Positions 1 through 8,275 of a DNA stretch of 64,000 nucleotides are shown here, one piece after another; position 1 is the stretch's first letter; each line of letters begins with the position of its first letter. Where the stretch lies: contig JAFRJK010000002.1 of NCBI GenBank assembly GCA_017432305.1, forward strand, positions 1 to 64,000, given 5' to 3'. A program made the translations under genes and the position numbers. The notes beneath the pieces were generated by a model. It did not search any database, was not told the DNA's origin, and was given only the letters and a program-made list of their open reading frames with translations. The DNA comes from Candidatus Saccharimonadota bacterium (GTDB lineage: Bacteria > Patescibacteriota > Saccharimonadia > Saccharimonadales > Saccharimonadaceae).

Positions 1-19
1 ATAGCATAAGTGGTATGAC

Positions 20-190
20 AAAACCAACCAACACCTAACTATTCTTCCATACCGCTCACGTCAAGAAAATCTCTTTTTCTATCCAGGACTGCGCCCAGAT
101 CTTCGTCCGGTACTCGTCGTGGTATAGAAAAAGAGTTTTTCATTGGCTCGCTTTTTTCAATGGAAGAAGTAGTTAGGGTTGGTTGGTTTT
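20..190 (-). ncRNA. Long foldback element A (candidate structured RNA or ssDNA site)
   Basis: The two ends (20-50 and 160-190) are near-perfect inverted repeats forming a stem of about 30 bp. A second stem pairs 65-82 with 124-141. Between them lie unpaired CGCTCACGTCA (53-63) and GGCTCGCTTTTTT (145-157). Exactly these two loop motifs recur in the element at 8276-8444, whose stems have different sequence, so structure rather than sequence appears conserved. It lies just beyond the tail of the cassette at 204-404. Strand is a guess from the cassette direction. It could be a non-coding RNA, a recombination site acting as folded single strand, or a degenerate mobile element. Confidence 0.45.
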
Positions 191-203
191 CTAATCTCCC
201 TGC

Positions 204-404
204 TACGCAACGGATAGAATACCCACGACCGCGAAATTGATTCGCATCGTAAACAATCAGACCGGTATTATTGTCCAAATTAGAGAACATTACGTATGCA
301 CCATCTTTGCCAATCGATGTATTGGAACGATAATAGGTATATTTTGACCGCTCCCAGATACTTCCGCTTGGACCATGCATCCACCCACCCCTCCAAAAAT
401 CCAA
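204..404 (-). repeat. Silent FISUMP-like cassette 1
   Basis: The head codes LDFWRGG (404 downwards) and the tail codes GYSIRCV. The variable middle includes a YYRSNTSIG stretch. There is no ribosome binding site or ATG. It is head-to-head with cassette 2. Past the tail the frame runs on into foldback element A. Confidence 0.85.
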
Positions 405-445
405 TCGGAACAGAATTACTATAATATCCTAATAATGCTCTGTAG
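401..445. repeat. Head-to-head cassette spacer (type-1/type-2)
   Basis: This asymmetric spacer separates the heads of cassettes 1 and 2. Together with the head edges it is the exact reverse complement of the spacer at 51087-51127, some 50 kb away, and nearly that of 31055-31095. Conserved non-coding sequence between hypervariable cassettes suggests a role in transcription or recombination. Confidence 0.75.
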
Positions 446-643
446 TATTTTTGGAGGGGTGGGTATTATCAGCCTAATAACGGCAACGTCGGCTCTCGCA
501 CAACTAATGGTTATGGCATCGCCGGCTTCGCCTCTGATACCTCTGGCATGGTGGCTATTGCCACTATTGTTAGAGTTGATGGTGCCTACGCCTACCCTTA
601 TGCTACCGCTTCTAGATCCCAGGGGTGGGCTATCCGTTGCGTA
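446..643 (+). repeat. Silent FISUMP-like cassette 2
   Basis: Type-2 head: a TAG stop directly precedes TATTTTTGG, coding YFWRGG. The tail GWAIRCV ends at 643, 1 nt before the stop codon of the convergent leuS gene. The middle is rich in Gly, Ala and Ser. Confidence 0.85.
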
Positions 644-644
644 G

Positions 645-3044
645 TTATGCGACGATGTTGATTAATTTCGCTCGTGGAGGAATGATGACTTTTTTCGGCT
701 CGCCCGAAACGTATTTTTTCACATTTTCTTCGGCAAGAGCGAGTTTTGTTAGTTTTTCAGTATCTTCGAGTTCGTCGACAGATACGGAAAGTTTTGCGCG
801 AAGTTTACCGTTAACTTGGACAACAACTTCAACAACATCAGAAACGAGGGCTTTTTCATCCCAAGTCGGCCATTCGTCGTCGGAATCTAGTTTCTCAAGC
901 ATTTCGGACGCTAGATGTGGTGCAAAAGGCTTTAAAAGTTTAGCTAAAACCACTAAATCTAGGGTGGAAGCGCCATTTTTATAAAGTTCGTTCACAAATT
1001 CCATCAGGCTCGCGACTGCGGTGTTAAAACCAGCACGACGCATATCTTCGGTGACTTTTTTCGCGGTTTTGTTGCGAATTACGATATTAGCCTTCTCGTC
1101 TGTCTCTTTTTCAGGGTTAAAGACAAGATTAAAACAACGATTCAAGAAGCGGTAAACTCCACCAATCGCTTTTGTGCTCCAAGCTGCATCCTCATTATAT
1201 GGCCCAATAAAGAGTTCGTAGGCGCGAAGGGTATCGGCACCATAGCCAGAATTAATCACATCGAGTGGATCAATCACATTCCCTTTCGATTTACTCATCT
1301 TCTTGCCGTCTGGGGCGTTAATATAGCCGTTATAAAGAAGTTTTTTAATTGGTTCTCTAAATGGGAGGTAGCCCTCATCGGCAAAGAATTTGCACCAAAA
1401 ACGAACGTATAATAGATGCGCAACAGCGTGGTCGCCGCCACAATAAATGTCGGTCGGAGCCCAATATTTAATCTCTTCAGGATCCCAAGCGGCGTCGTCG
1501 CAATCTGGCGAAACGTAGCGCCAAAGATACCAGGATGAACAAGCGTAACCATCGAGAGTATCGGTTTCACGCGTCATTTCTTCCCCGTTAATTTCAACTT
1601 TTAGCCAATCAGTGGCTTTCGCGAGCGCACTGCGACCGGTCGAATCTGGGGCGTAATCTTCGACCTTTGGATGGATGACTGGAAGTTGGTCTTCTGGAAT
1701 AGCGTGCGGATTTCCATCCTTATCATAGGCAATTGGAATTGGGCAACCCCAATAACGTTGACGAGAAATAAGCCAATCGCGCATTTTATAAGTTACACGA
1801 GCTTTTCCAAGCTTCATCTCTTCAAGCCAAGAGATAATTCCATCTCTCGCATCAGTCGATTCTACACCGTTAAAGCGGTCGGAATTAATTAATTTTCCTT
1901 CGCCATGGTAACATTTTTCAGCTTCACCATCTGGTTTTTCGATTACTTCAATAACTGGAAGGTCGAATTTATTCGCAAACTCAAAATCGCGTTCATCGTG
2001 TGCTGGGACGGCCATAATTGCACCTTCGCCATAACCCATTAAAACGTAATCGGAAACCCAAATCGGAATTTTCTTGCCGGTCGCTGGGTTAATCGCGTAA
2101 GAGCCAGTAAAGACGCCGGTTTTTTCCTTATTTTCTTGGCGTTCGATTTCAGATTTTTTAATCGCGGTCTTGCAATATTCAAGCACCTTTTCTTTTGCAT
2201 TTTCGGTCATGATTTTAGGAATCGACGGATGTTCAGGAGCGAGAACGAGGAAAGTTGCACCAAAAAGCGTATCTGGGCGAGTAGTGAAGACTTTAATAAA
2301 TTGGTTTTTACCACCTTCAACCTCAAAAGAGATTTCCGCACCTTCGCTACGCCCAATCCAATTCTTTTGAGCGGTTTTAATCTTTTCTGGCCAATCAAGC
2401 GCGTCGATTTCATCAAGGAGTTCATCAGCATAGGCGGTAATCTTAAAGAACCATTGTTTCATTTTCTTCTTTTCGACTTCGGTTCCACAACGCCAACAAT
2501 GACCATTCTCAACCTGTTCATTCGCGAGGACGGTTTGGTCAACCGGACACCACCATTGGTAAGATTCTTTTTGGTAGGCGAGACCTTTTTCGAAGAGTTT
2601 TAAGAAACACCATTGAGTCCATTTGTAGTATTTTGGATCAGAAGTGTTAATTTCACGAGACCAATCAATCGCAAATCCGAGACGTTTGGCTTGTTTTCTA
2701 AAGTTATCGATGTTTTGTTTGGTTGCAACTTCAGGAGAAATTCCAGTTTTAATCGCATAATTTTCAGCCGGGAGACCGAAAGTATCATAACCAAACGGAC
2801 GAAGGACTTCTAACCTTTGTTGGGTATAAAAACGGGTTAAGGCGTCAACTATTGAAAAATTTCGGACGTGCCCAACGTGAAGCCCAGCCCCAGAAGGATA
2901 CGGGAACATCTCGGCGAGATACATTTTTTGGACTTTTTCGCCAGATTTTTTCGCTTCTTTCGCGCTTTTAGCCTTAAATTCTTCTTTTTCTTCCCAAATT
3001 TTCTGCCACTTCTCTTCAATCTTAATCGGATCGTACTTTTGCAT
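645..3044 (-). CDS. leuS: Leucyl-tRNA synthetase
   Basis: Charges tRNA-Leu with leucine in the cytoplasm. At 799 aa it has the usual bacterial length. The class I signature HVGH lies at residues 56-59 within PYPSGAGLHVGHV, and KMSKS at about residue 580 within GKKMSKSKGN. The editing domain contains TTRPDTLFGAT, and zinc-like pairs are seen in WWCPVDQ and HCWRCGTEV. The start is preceded by a GAGGAG ribosome binding site. It follows the RNA methyltransferase gene by about 30 bp on the same strand, so the two are probably cotranscribed. Its stop codon almost touches the tail of a silent cassette. Identification is secure. Confidence 0.97.
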   Translation of the reverse strand: MQKYDPIKIEEKWQKIWEEKEEFKAKSAKEAKKSGEKVQKMYLAEMFPYPSGAGLHVGHVRNFSIVDALTRFYTQQRLEVLRPFGYDTFGLPAENYAIKTGISPEVATKQNIDNFRKQAKRLGFAIDWSREINTSDPKYYKWTQWCFLKLFEKGLAYQKESYQWWCPVDQTVLANEQVENGHCWRCGTEVEKKKMKQWFFKITAYADELLDEIDALDWPEKIKTAQKNWIGRSEGAEISFEVEGGKNQFIKVFTTRPDTLFGATFLVLAPEHPSIPKIMTENAKEKVLEYCKTAIKKSEIERQENKEKTGVFTGSYAINPATGKKIPIWVSDYVLMGYGEGAIMAVPAHDERDFEFANKFDLPVIEVIEKPDGEAEKCYHGEGKLINSDRFNGVESTDARDGIISWLEEMKLGKARVTYKMRDWLISRQRYWGCPIPIAYDKDGNPHAIPEDQLPVIHPKVEDYAPDSTGRSALAKATDWLKVEINGEEMTRETDTLDGYACSSWYLWRYVSPDCDDAAWDPEEIKYWAPTDIYCGGDHAVAHLLYVRFWCKFFADEGYLPFREPIKKLLYNGYINAPDGKKMSKSKGNVIDPLDVINSGYGADTLRAYELFIGPYNEDAAWSTKAIGGVYRFLNRCFNLVFNPEKETDEKANIVIRNKTAKKVTEDMRRAGFNTAVASLMEFVNELYKNGASTLDLVVLAKLLKPFAPHLASEMLEKLDSDDEWPTWDEKALVSDVVEVVVQVNGKLRAKLSVSVDELEDTEKLTKLALAEENVKKYVSGEPKKVIIPPRAKLINIVA

Positions 3045-3075
3045 ATTTTTCTCCTCGCAGTTTTAAAAAGTATTT

Positions 3076-3603
3076 TTATTCTTCACAAAGTAGTTTATAG
3101 AGCATAATTCCGGTTGCAACGGAGACATTAAAGCTCTCTTTTCGGCCCTTCATCGGAATTTCGATAAAGAGGTCGATTGAATCGTAAAGTTCTTTCGGGA
3201 TGCCGTCGACTTCCTCGCCAAGAACAAGCACATTTTTACTACCAAAGGCCGCAGCGCGACCAAGTGGACTCTGTAAAGTTTGGCTATTTAGCATTTTGAT
3301 ATTTCGATTATCAAGATTATTCTCAAGGCCAATAATACGATATTTATCTTTTTTTAGTTTTCCTAAAGTTTCGATAATATTCGGGCTATATTCAGTTTTG
3401 ACCATTTCTTCCGCACCAAGCGCAGTTTTATGAATCGATTCTTTAATTTTCTCAGAGATATGCGGGAGGTAAGTCGGATTCCCAGCATAAGGGGTGTAGC
3501 CAGAAAAAATCACTTTCTCAACACCAAAGCCTTCGGCGGTACGTAAAATTGAGCCGACGTTGTAGAGTGACCTAATATTATGCACAACAACAATAGTTTT
3601 CAT
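3076..3603 (-). CDS. SpoU/TrmH-family RNA 2'-O-methyltransferase
   Basis: A 175-aa SPOUT methylase that transfers methyl groups from SAM to ribose in tRNA or rRNA. All three SpoU motifs are visible: NVGSILRTAEGFG near the start, LVLGEEVDGIP in the middle, and IPMKGRKESFNVSVATGI near the end. There is no extra N-terminal RNA-binding domain, so it resembles short TrmL/TrmH types; the exact target base cannot be told. It is first in an operon with leuS. An extended -10 (TGTTATAAT) ends 9 nt before the ATG, so the mRNA has at most a few nucleotides of leader. The LOG-family gene diverges from the same intergenic gap. Confidence 0.9.
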   Translation of the reverse strand: MKTIVVVHNIRSLYNVGSILRTAEGFGVEKVIFSGYTPYAGNPTYLPHISEKIKESIHKTALGAEEMVKTEYSPNIIETLGKLKKDKYRIIGLENNLDNRNIKMLNSQTLQSPLGRAAAFGSKNVLVLGEEVDGIPKELYDSIDLFIEIPMKGRKESFNVSVATGIMLYKLLCEE

Positions 3604-3653
3604 TTATCTGTTATTATAACACAAATTTTAGTATCGTGCGAGGAAAAATGTGA

Positions 3654-3659
3654 TACAAT
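3654..3659 (+). promoter_or_regulatory. Extended -10 of a leaderless promoter
   Basis: TACAAT with an upstream TG (TGATACAAT) ends 6 nt before the ATG at 3666. Transcription would start at the start codon itself. This selects 3666 over the ATG at 3660, which lies inside the promoter. Confidence 0.75.
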
Positions 3660-3665
3660 ATGCTT

Positions 3666-4382
3666 ATGGATATAAACTTCAAAAAATTAGCGGACGATTT
3701 TAAAAAATACGACCTCAATGATGATGATTTAGACCGCTCGGTTAAATATGCGAGTGATCTCGGCAAAGGGTTAAAACTCCTTCGAACTTTCTCTCAAGGG
3801 GTGACGATTTTTGGATCGGCGAGAGTTTCAGAAGACGACAAACTCTATAAAAAAGCGCGCGAGCTCGGAAAATTACTTGCCGAAAACGGACACGCAGTAG
3901 TGACTGGTGGCGGACCGGGAGTGATGGAAGCATCGAACCGTGGAGCTTTCGAATATGGCGGTAGATCGGTTGGATTAAATATTACGCTCGACCACGAGCA
4001 ATTCCCGAATCCTTACCTTACAGATACGCTTGAGTTCCATTATTTCTTCGCGAGAAAAGTGATGTTAGTGATGGCATCGAAAGCTTATGTTTTCTTCCCT
4101 GGTGGGTTTGGAACTTTAGATGAACTTTCCGAGGTGATGATTTTAATGCAAGAGAAAAAAATGCCAAAAATGCCGGTTTTCCTAATTGGAAAGAGTTATT
4201 GGCGACCGCTTATCCGTTTTTGGGAGAAAAAGTTACTCGGAAACGGAATGATTAGTCCTAATGATTTGAAATTAGTGAAAGTCACAGATGACATTAATGA
4301 CGTTGTAAGAGCAGCAAATAAGCTCGGGCACGTTAAAATTGACGAAAATATTTACGATTACGACGGAAGATATCAAGTTTAG
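3666..4382 (+). CDS. LOG/TIGR00730-family nucleoside-5'-monophosphate phosphoribohydrolase
   Basis: A 238-aa Rossmann-fold protein of the LOG (lonely guy)/YvdD family. Members cleave nucleotide 5'-monophosphates to base and ribose 5-phosphate. The diagnostic motifs GGGPGVMEASNRGA (about residues 80-93) and PGGFGTLDE (about 147-155) are present, the latter with the catalytic Glu. The start at 3666 is chosen because a -10 box ends 6 nt upstream; an alternative in-frame ATG at 3660 adds two residues. Substrate is not evident. Release of ribose phosphate would suit the pentose-phosphate enzymes encoded nearby, but that is inference. Confidence 0.9.
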   Translation: MDINFKKLADDFKKYDLNDDDLDRSVKYASDLGKGLKLLRTFSQGVTIFGSARVSEDDKLYKKARELGKLLAENGHAVVTGGGPGVMEASNRGAFEYGGRSVGLNITLDHEQFPNPYLTDTLEFHYFFARKVMLVMASKAYVFFPGGFGTLDELSEVMILMQEKKMPKMPVFLIGKSYWRPLIRFWEKKLLGNGMISPNDLKLVKVTDDINDVVRAANKLGHVKIDENIYDYDGRYQV

Positions 4383-4415
4383 AATCTTAACTAGAAGTTG
4401 GCTTAAAACGAAAAT

Positions 4416-4443
4416 CCCCCGGGCTATAGGGTTGCCCGGGGGG
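4416..4443. terminator. GC-rich bidirectional terminator
   Basis: CCCCCGGGC pairs with GCCCGGGGG around a 9-nt loop. The minus-strand side runs into ATTTTCGTTTT. It ends the minus-strand unit beginning at 4943 and may also stop the LOG gene. Confidence 0.7.
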
Positions 4444-4543
4444 TTTCATTTGCGAGTTTCCTCGCCATTATGAAGTTGTGCTTGCGCTTTTGCGCATTGG
4501 TTTGTGGTCCCGATATTCAGTTTTTCTTCTCAGGATATTTTTT

Positions 4544-4633
4544 TTAGTTCGTACGCGACTTTACCACCTTCGATCTAGGTGGAATATCCTTAAATCCGCT
4601 ACTGTCCGCTTGGAATTCGTGGAACGTAGCCAT
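4544..4633 (-). CDS. Possible 29-aa peptide
   Basis: An ATG-to-TAA frame downstream of the 92-aa gene on the same strand. It is preceded by a weak TAGGTG ribosome binding site 5 nt from the ATG. Product begins MATFHEFQADSSGF, with no membrane segment or known motif. It lies inside a transcript with a clear promoter and terminator but could be untranslated trailer. The rest of 4384-4664 shows no other gene. Confidence 0.25.
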   Translation of the reverse strand: MATFHEFQADSSGFKDIPPRSKVVKSRTN

Positions 4634-4664
4634 TTTCACCTATGGGTTAACGCGAAAGTCCCCT

Positions 4665-4943
4665 TCATTTTCTCGCGTCGATGAATTTTGCTGACGTATG
4701 CCAGCGGGCCTGTTCGTACAGGTCCTTTAGGTCTTTAGACTTTCTGAGGTCTCGGAGTTTCTTTTCCTCCGCCATCAGTCGGTCCTGCTCTGCTCTTAGC
4801 TGCCTCTGGAACTCCGGAACGCCAGTCGTTTCAGGATTTTCATCCTTGAAATATGGGGTTCCTCCATGAGTGCCGACGATGCCCTCAACAGGCCTCGTTT
4901 CCCCTTCTAGGAGATTAATTATTTGTGTAGTGCCTTGTAACAT
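4665..4943 (-). CDS. Small unknown protein, coiled-coil-like
   Basis: A 92-aa protein I do not recognise. Its middle (QRQLRAEQDRLMAEEKKLRD) is strongly charged and would form an alpha-helical coiled coil. No signal peptide or membrane segment. Support for being real: a promoter with TTGACT, a 17-bp gap and TATAAT at 5065-5093; a leader of about 115 nt; a strong ribosome binding site (AAGGGGGG) 7 nt before the ATG; and a GC-rich terminator downstream. It belongs to the set of separately transcribed SD-led genes in this window. The G6 run in the ribosome binding site could vary in length. Confidence 0.6.
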   Translation of the reverse strand: MLQGTTQIINLLEGETRPVEGIVGTHGGTPYFKDENPETTGVPEFQRQLRAEQDRLMAEEKKLRDLRKSKDLKDLYEQARWHTSAKFIDARK

Positions 4944-5064
4944 CTCGGCACCCCCCTTCCCTTATTAATCTGAGCAAGCTTTTGACCACAAACCTTTCTT
5001 AAAGTACATGATGAGTTATCTCAGGATGAAAATAAAAAATCACCTAGTATAACCACCTCTTTTT

Positions 5065-5093
5065 ATTATAGCACAAGTTCTTTAAAAAGTCAA
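5065..5093 (-). promoter_or_regulatory. Sigma-70-type promoter of the 92-aa gene
   Basis: Minus strand: TTGACT (5093-5088), 17-bp gap, TATAAT (5070-5065) with an extended TGC. It lies immediately downstream of the pfkB-type gene. Confidence 0.75.
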
Positions 5094-5103
5094 TCTTTTC
5101 TTA

Positions 5104-6066
5104 TTATACTTTTTGGATTGTCATCGGATGGAGCTCTTCGGAGCCGTCTAAAATCCCGTTTTTCGCGCCAAGTTTCGTAATTACAGAGGTGGAGTTCGCT
5201 GCACCGAAAATAAGTGAGTCTTTAAAACTATTCCCAGCAGCAAAATGCGCCAAGAAGCCGGAGCCGAAACTGTCGCCAGCGCCAGTTGTATCTTTTACCT
5301 CTACGTCTTCATAAATTCCAAAGCGGTAAGTCTCTTCGCCGTTTGTTGCGATTGCACCCATCGGACCGACCGTGATAATTACCGTTTTAACGTAAGAATT
5401 AAGGTGAGAAATCAGTTCTTCAAGAATTTTTCCAGGGACGATTTCAGAAGCCTCGACTTTATTCACGAGCAAAACGTCAACAAGATCAAGCAACCCGAGA
5501 AGCTTTTTATTCTCTTTTAATTCGAGTTTTCCAGGATTAAACATGACTTTACAGCCAATTTCTTTAGCTTTCTCAAAGAAACGCAAAATAGTTTCCATGT
5601 CGCCACGGAGAGTCGTCATATAGAGCCAATCTGGCTTGATTAGGTCAAGGTCGTTTTCGTCGAGGTTATCAAATTTTGCCGAGGCGCCACGACAAGTTAA
5701 AATCGTTCTTTCACCAGATTTAGAATCGAGTAATATGATCGAAACGCCGGTTTTTGCTTTTTCTGAATGAATAATGTAACTAGTATCGATTCCCTCGTCG
5801 TCGAGAAGTCGCTCAATCGCTTGGCCAGCTGGGTCAGTGCCAATATTGCCGATAAAAATCGTTTCATGGCCGTGACGTGCAAAAGAAACTGCGGAGTTCG
5901 TCCCGCCACCGCCAACCTCAAAAGAGACGCTATCGATGTCGACTTTTGAACCGATATTAATCTGCTCAAGTTTAGATTCTTCGCCTTTTTTTGTCCCAAT
6001 AAAATCATCGTGATCGATTAGGTAGATGTCTTGGAGAGCTGAGCCAACGCTAACGATTCGAGCCAT
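5104..6066 (-). CDS. PfkB-family carbohydrate/nucleoside kinase
   Basis: A 320-aa ribokinase-fold ATP-dependent kinase. The N-terminal substrate signature FEVGGGGTNSAVSFARHG and the C-terminal signature DTTGAGDSFGSGFLAHF, with the catalytic Asp and anion hole, are both intact. Family members phosphorylate ribose, adenosine or fructose 6-phosphate; the substrate cannot be settled from sequence. It is last in a four-gene operon, and its ATG overlaps the stop of the epimerase gene. Neighbouring rpiB, rpe and gap suggest it feeds ribose- or nucleoside-derived sugar phosphates into lower glycolysis. Confidence 0.88.
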   Translation of the reverse strand: MARIVSVGSALQDIYLIDHDDFIGTKKGEESKLEQINIGSKVDIDSVSFEVGGGGTNSAVSFARHGHETIFIGNIGTDPAGQAIERLLDDEGIDTSYIIHSEKAKTGVSIILLDSKSGERTILTCRGASAKFDNLDENDLDLIKPDWLYMTTLRGDMETILRFFEKAKEIGCKVMFNPGKLELKENKKLLGLLDLVDVLLVNKVEASEIVPGKILEELISHLNSYVKTVIITVGPMGAIATNGEETYRFGIYEDVEVKDTTGAGDSFGSGFLAHFAAGNSFKDSLIFGAANSTSVITKLGAKNGILDGSEELHPMTIQKV

Positions 6067-6743
6067 TAGATTAAAACTCCTCGCTCAGTCGCCTCAGCAA
6101 CAAGACCTTCATAGGCGGCTTTTGGGTCATCAGCTTTAAAGATGTAAGAACCGACGTTTAGAACATGGATGTTTGAGTGAGCGAGAGTGCGGACATTATC
6201 TTTCCCAATCCCACCATCCCAACCGATTTCAGCGTTCGGGTTTATTCCACGGATTAATTTCACTTTTTCAACTTGCAATAAATCAGCGGTTCCACCATTT
6301 TTGCCAAGTGCACCAGCAAAAACGAGGACGTGGTCAGCGGCTTTAATGTATTGTTCGACAGTTCCAGGATAAGTGCGTTGGAGCAGAGCGACTCCAGCTT
6401 TAATTCCCGCTTGTTTTAATTGAGCGAAAATTGGAAGGAGATCCTCGGTTGCTTCAGCATGAAAAATACAAACGTTTGGTTTTAAGCGAAGAATGTGCGG
6501 GAGATGCTCGGATGGGTGAACGACCATCATATGGAGATCAACCGGGATATTATTCGGGAGAGCAGTGATTGCGGCTTCGGAGATAGTCGTTGTATTAACA
6601 AAACTACCGTCGGCAATATCAATTTGAATGCGTTTTGCAAAAGTTGGATAAAGACCGACATATTTCGCAAATTCGTTTGGATCTGCGGTCAAAATGGTCG
6701 GTGAGATTACAACATCACTTGGGTCAACTGCTGGGGCTTCCAT
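6066..6743 (-). CDS. rpe: Ribulose-phosphate 3-epimerase
   Basis: Interconverts ribulose 5-phosphate and xylulose 5-phosphate in a TIM barrel. At 225 aa it has the family length. Features seen: SPTILTADPNEFAKYV near the N-terminus, IDIADGSFV, the metal-site motif VDLHMMVVHPSEH, and the phosphate-binding GWDGGIGKDNV near the C-terminus. The motif usually read as DxHLMV is present in slightly altered form. It lies 9 bp downstream of rpiB and overlaps the kinase gene, so translation is probably coupled. Confidence 0.9.
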   Translation of the reverse strand: MEAPAVDPSDVVISPTILTADPNEFAKYVGLYPTFAKRIQIDIADGSFVNTTTISEAAITALPNNIPVDLHMMVVHPSEHLPHILRLKPNVCIFHAEATEDLLPIFAQLKQAGIKAGVALLQRTYPGTVEQYIKAADHVLVFAGALGKNGGTADLLQVEKVKLIRGINPNAEIGWDGGIGKDNVRTLAHSNIHVLNVGSYIFKADDPKAAYEGLVAEATERGVLI

Positions 6744-6751
6744 TTTCCTCC

Positions 6752-7213
6752 TTAATAGATATTATCCTCGTCTAAGCGAGCATTTCTTCTAATGTAGCGT
6801 TCTTCAGGTAAGAAACGGCAAGATAAGAACATCGAGACCGCGCTGTCGATTGTTGCATCGTCCATAAAATCAGATGAGAGGCAAAGCACGTTTGCATCGT
6901 TATGAAGACGGCCGAGATGGACAAGTTCCGGAGTATAACCACAGATTGCGCGAATGCCTTTAAAGCGGTTCGCCTGAATCGAGATGCCATGCGCCGAGCC
7001 ACAGATTAAAATCCCGCGACTACCAGCATTTTCACGCACTTTTCTTGCGACGTTGATTGCGGCGTCATTAAAATCATCTTCTGGCTTTAAAGTAGTTGGT
7101 CCGAGGTCAATAATTTCGTAAGACTCTTTCACATTTGAATCATTCAAAACGCTAAGTAGGCGCTGTTTTTCAGTGAACCCACGATGATCTGAGGCAATGA
7201 AGAGTCTTGGCAT
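6752..7213 (-). CDS. rpiB: Ribose-5-phosphate isomerase B (RpiB/LacAB family)
   Basis: Isomerises ribose 5-phosphate to ribulose 5-phosphate. The 153-aa protein has the family's ASDHRGF opening, the catalytic-Cys motif CGSAHGISIQANRFKGIRA (usually CGTGIGMSIAANK) and HNDANVL. The change from GTGIG to GSAHG at the active-site loop is unusual and could alter substrate preference. It is second in the operon, 4 bp after gap. Confidence 0.88.
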   Translation of the reverse strand: MPRLFIASDHRGFTEKQRLLSVLNDSNVKESYEIIDLGPTTLKPEDDFNDAAINVARKVRENAGSRGILICGSAHGISIQANRFKGIRAICGYTPELVHLGRLHNDANVLCLSSDFMDDATIDSAVSMFLSCRFLPEERYIRRNARLDEDNIY

Positions 7214-7216
7214 TTT

Positions 7217-8221
7217 CTATTTTCTCTTTCCAAAGTCAACGGTTAGTTCGACGAGGCGATTAGAATAGCCCCACTCGTTATCGTACCAAGCGACAACTTT
7301 AATTAAGTTTCCACCAACAACGTCGGTGAGCGGTAAATCAACAATACAAGAGTGTGAATTCCCCTTAAAGTCACAAGAGACAAGCTCTTCGTTCGTCACA
7401 CCGAGAATCCCCTCGTAATATGGCTCTTTCGCGGCTTTTTCGAAGACTTCATTAATTTCTTCCTTCGTTACGTCTTTTTTCACGACAGCCGTAATATCAG
7501 AAAGCGAAACAACTGGGGTCGGAACGCGAACCGAAAGGCCATTAAATTTATCTTTAAGGCTTGGAATTGCGAGTGCAGCAGCTTTCGAAGCGCCAGTAGT
7601 CGTTGGAACGATATTTTCAGCAGCAGCACGAGCTTCACGAAGATCCTTTGCCGGAGCATCTTGGAGACGTTGCGATGCGGTATAAGAGTGGACTGTCGTC
7701 ATCATTGCTTTTTCGATCCCGAAATTATCTTCAAGAACGCGCATCACCGGAGCAATACAGTTCGTCGTGCAAGAGGCATTAGATAAAATCTCATCACTAT
7801 CATCGATAATTTCTTCATTCACACCGAGGACAATCGTCTTTGCGCCGTCGCCTTTTGCTGGAGCGGAAATCACAACCTTTTTTGCGCCAGCTTCAATATG
7901 GGCACGAGCTTTAGCTGGATCAGTAAAGAGACCAGTCGATTCAATCACAGCATCGATTTTTAGGTCTTTCCAAGGAAGAGCTTTTGGATCTTTTTCAGAT
8001 AGGACGCGGATTTTTGTTCCGTCAACAATAATATTTTCATCATCGAATTTCACATCTCGATCATAAGTTCCATAACTCGAATCATATTTTAGAAGATGGG
8101 CGAGAGTCTTTGTGTCAGTTAAGTCGTTTACAGCAACAATTTCGACGTCGCGACGCTCAAAAGCGATTTTAAACGCGTTGCGGCCGATGCGCCCGAAACC
8201 GTTAATTGCTATTTTTATCAT
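7217..8221 (-). CDS. gap: Glyceraldehyde-3-phosphate dehydrogenase
   Basis: A 334-aa NAD(P)-dependent enzyme oxidising glyceraldehyde 3-phosphate in glycolysis. It opens with the dinucleotide-binding INGFGRIGRNAFK. The catalytic Cys is in SNASCTTNC (about residue 150), and WYDNEWGYSNR is at the C-terminus. First gene of the operon, with an AGGAGG ribosome binding site 5 nt before the ATG and an extended -10 (TATGGTAAAAT) about 25 nt upstream. Secure. Confidence 0.97.
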   Translation of the reverse strand: MIKIAINGFGRIGRNAFKIAFERRDVEIVAVNDLTDTKTLAHLLKYDSSYGTYDRDVKFDDENIIVDGTKIRVLSEKDPKALPWKDLKIDAVIESTGLFTDPAKARAHIEAGAKKVVISAPAKGDGAKTIVLGVNEEIIDDSDEILSNASCTTNCIAPVMRVLEDNFGIEKAMMTTVHSYTASQRLQDAPAKDLREARAAAENIVPTTTGASKAAALAIPSLKDKFNGLSVRVPTPVVSLSDITAVVKKDVTKEEINEVFEKAAKEPYYEGILGVTNEELVSCDFKGNSHSCIVDLPLTDVVGGNLIKVVAWYDNEWGYSNRLVELTVDFGKRK

Positions 8222-8275
8222 TTTGCCTCCTAATTATTGCCTATATTTTACCATAAACGTAATGAAAATAAAATA

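Noticed and set aside
4384-5103. tmRNA or another housekeeping RNA in the gap after the LOG gene
   Set aside because: No CCA-ended acceptor-like sequence or T-loop was seen; the gap contains a small gene with promoter and terminator.
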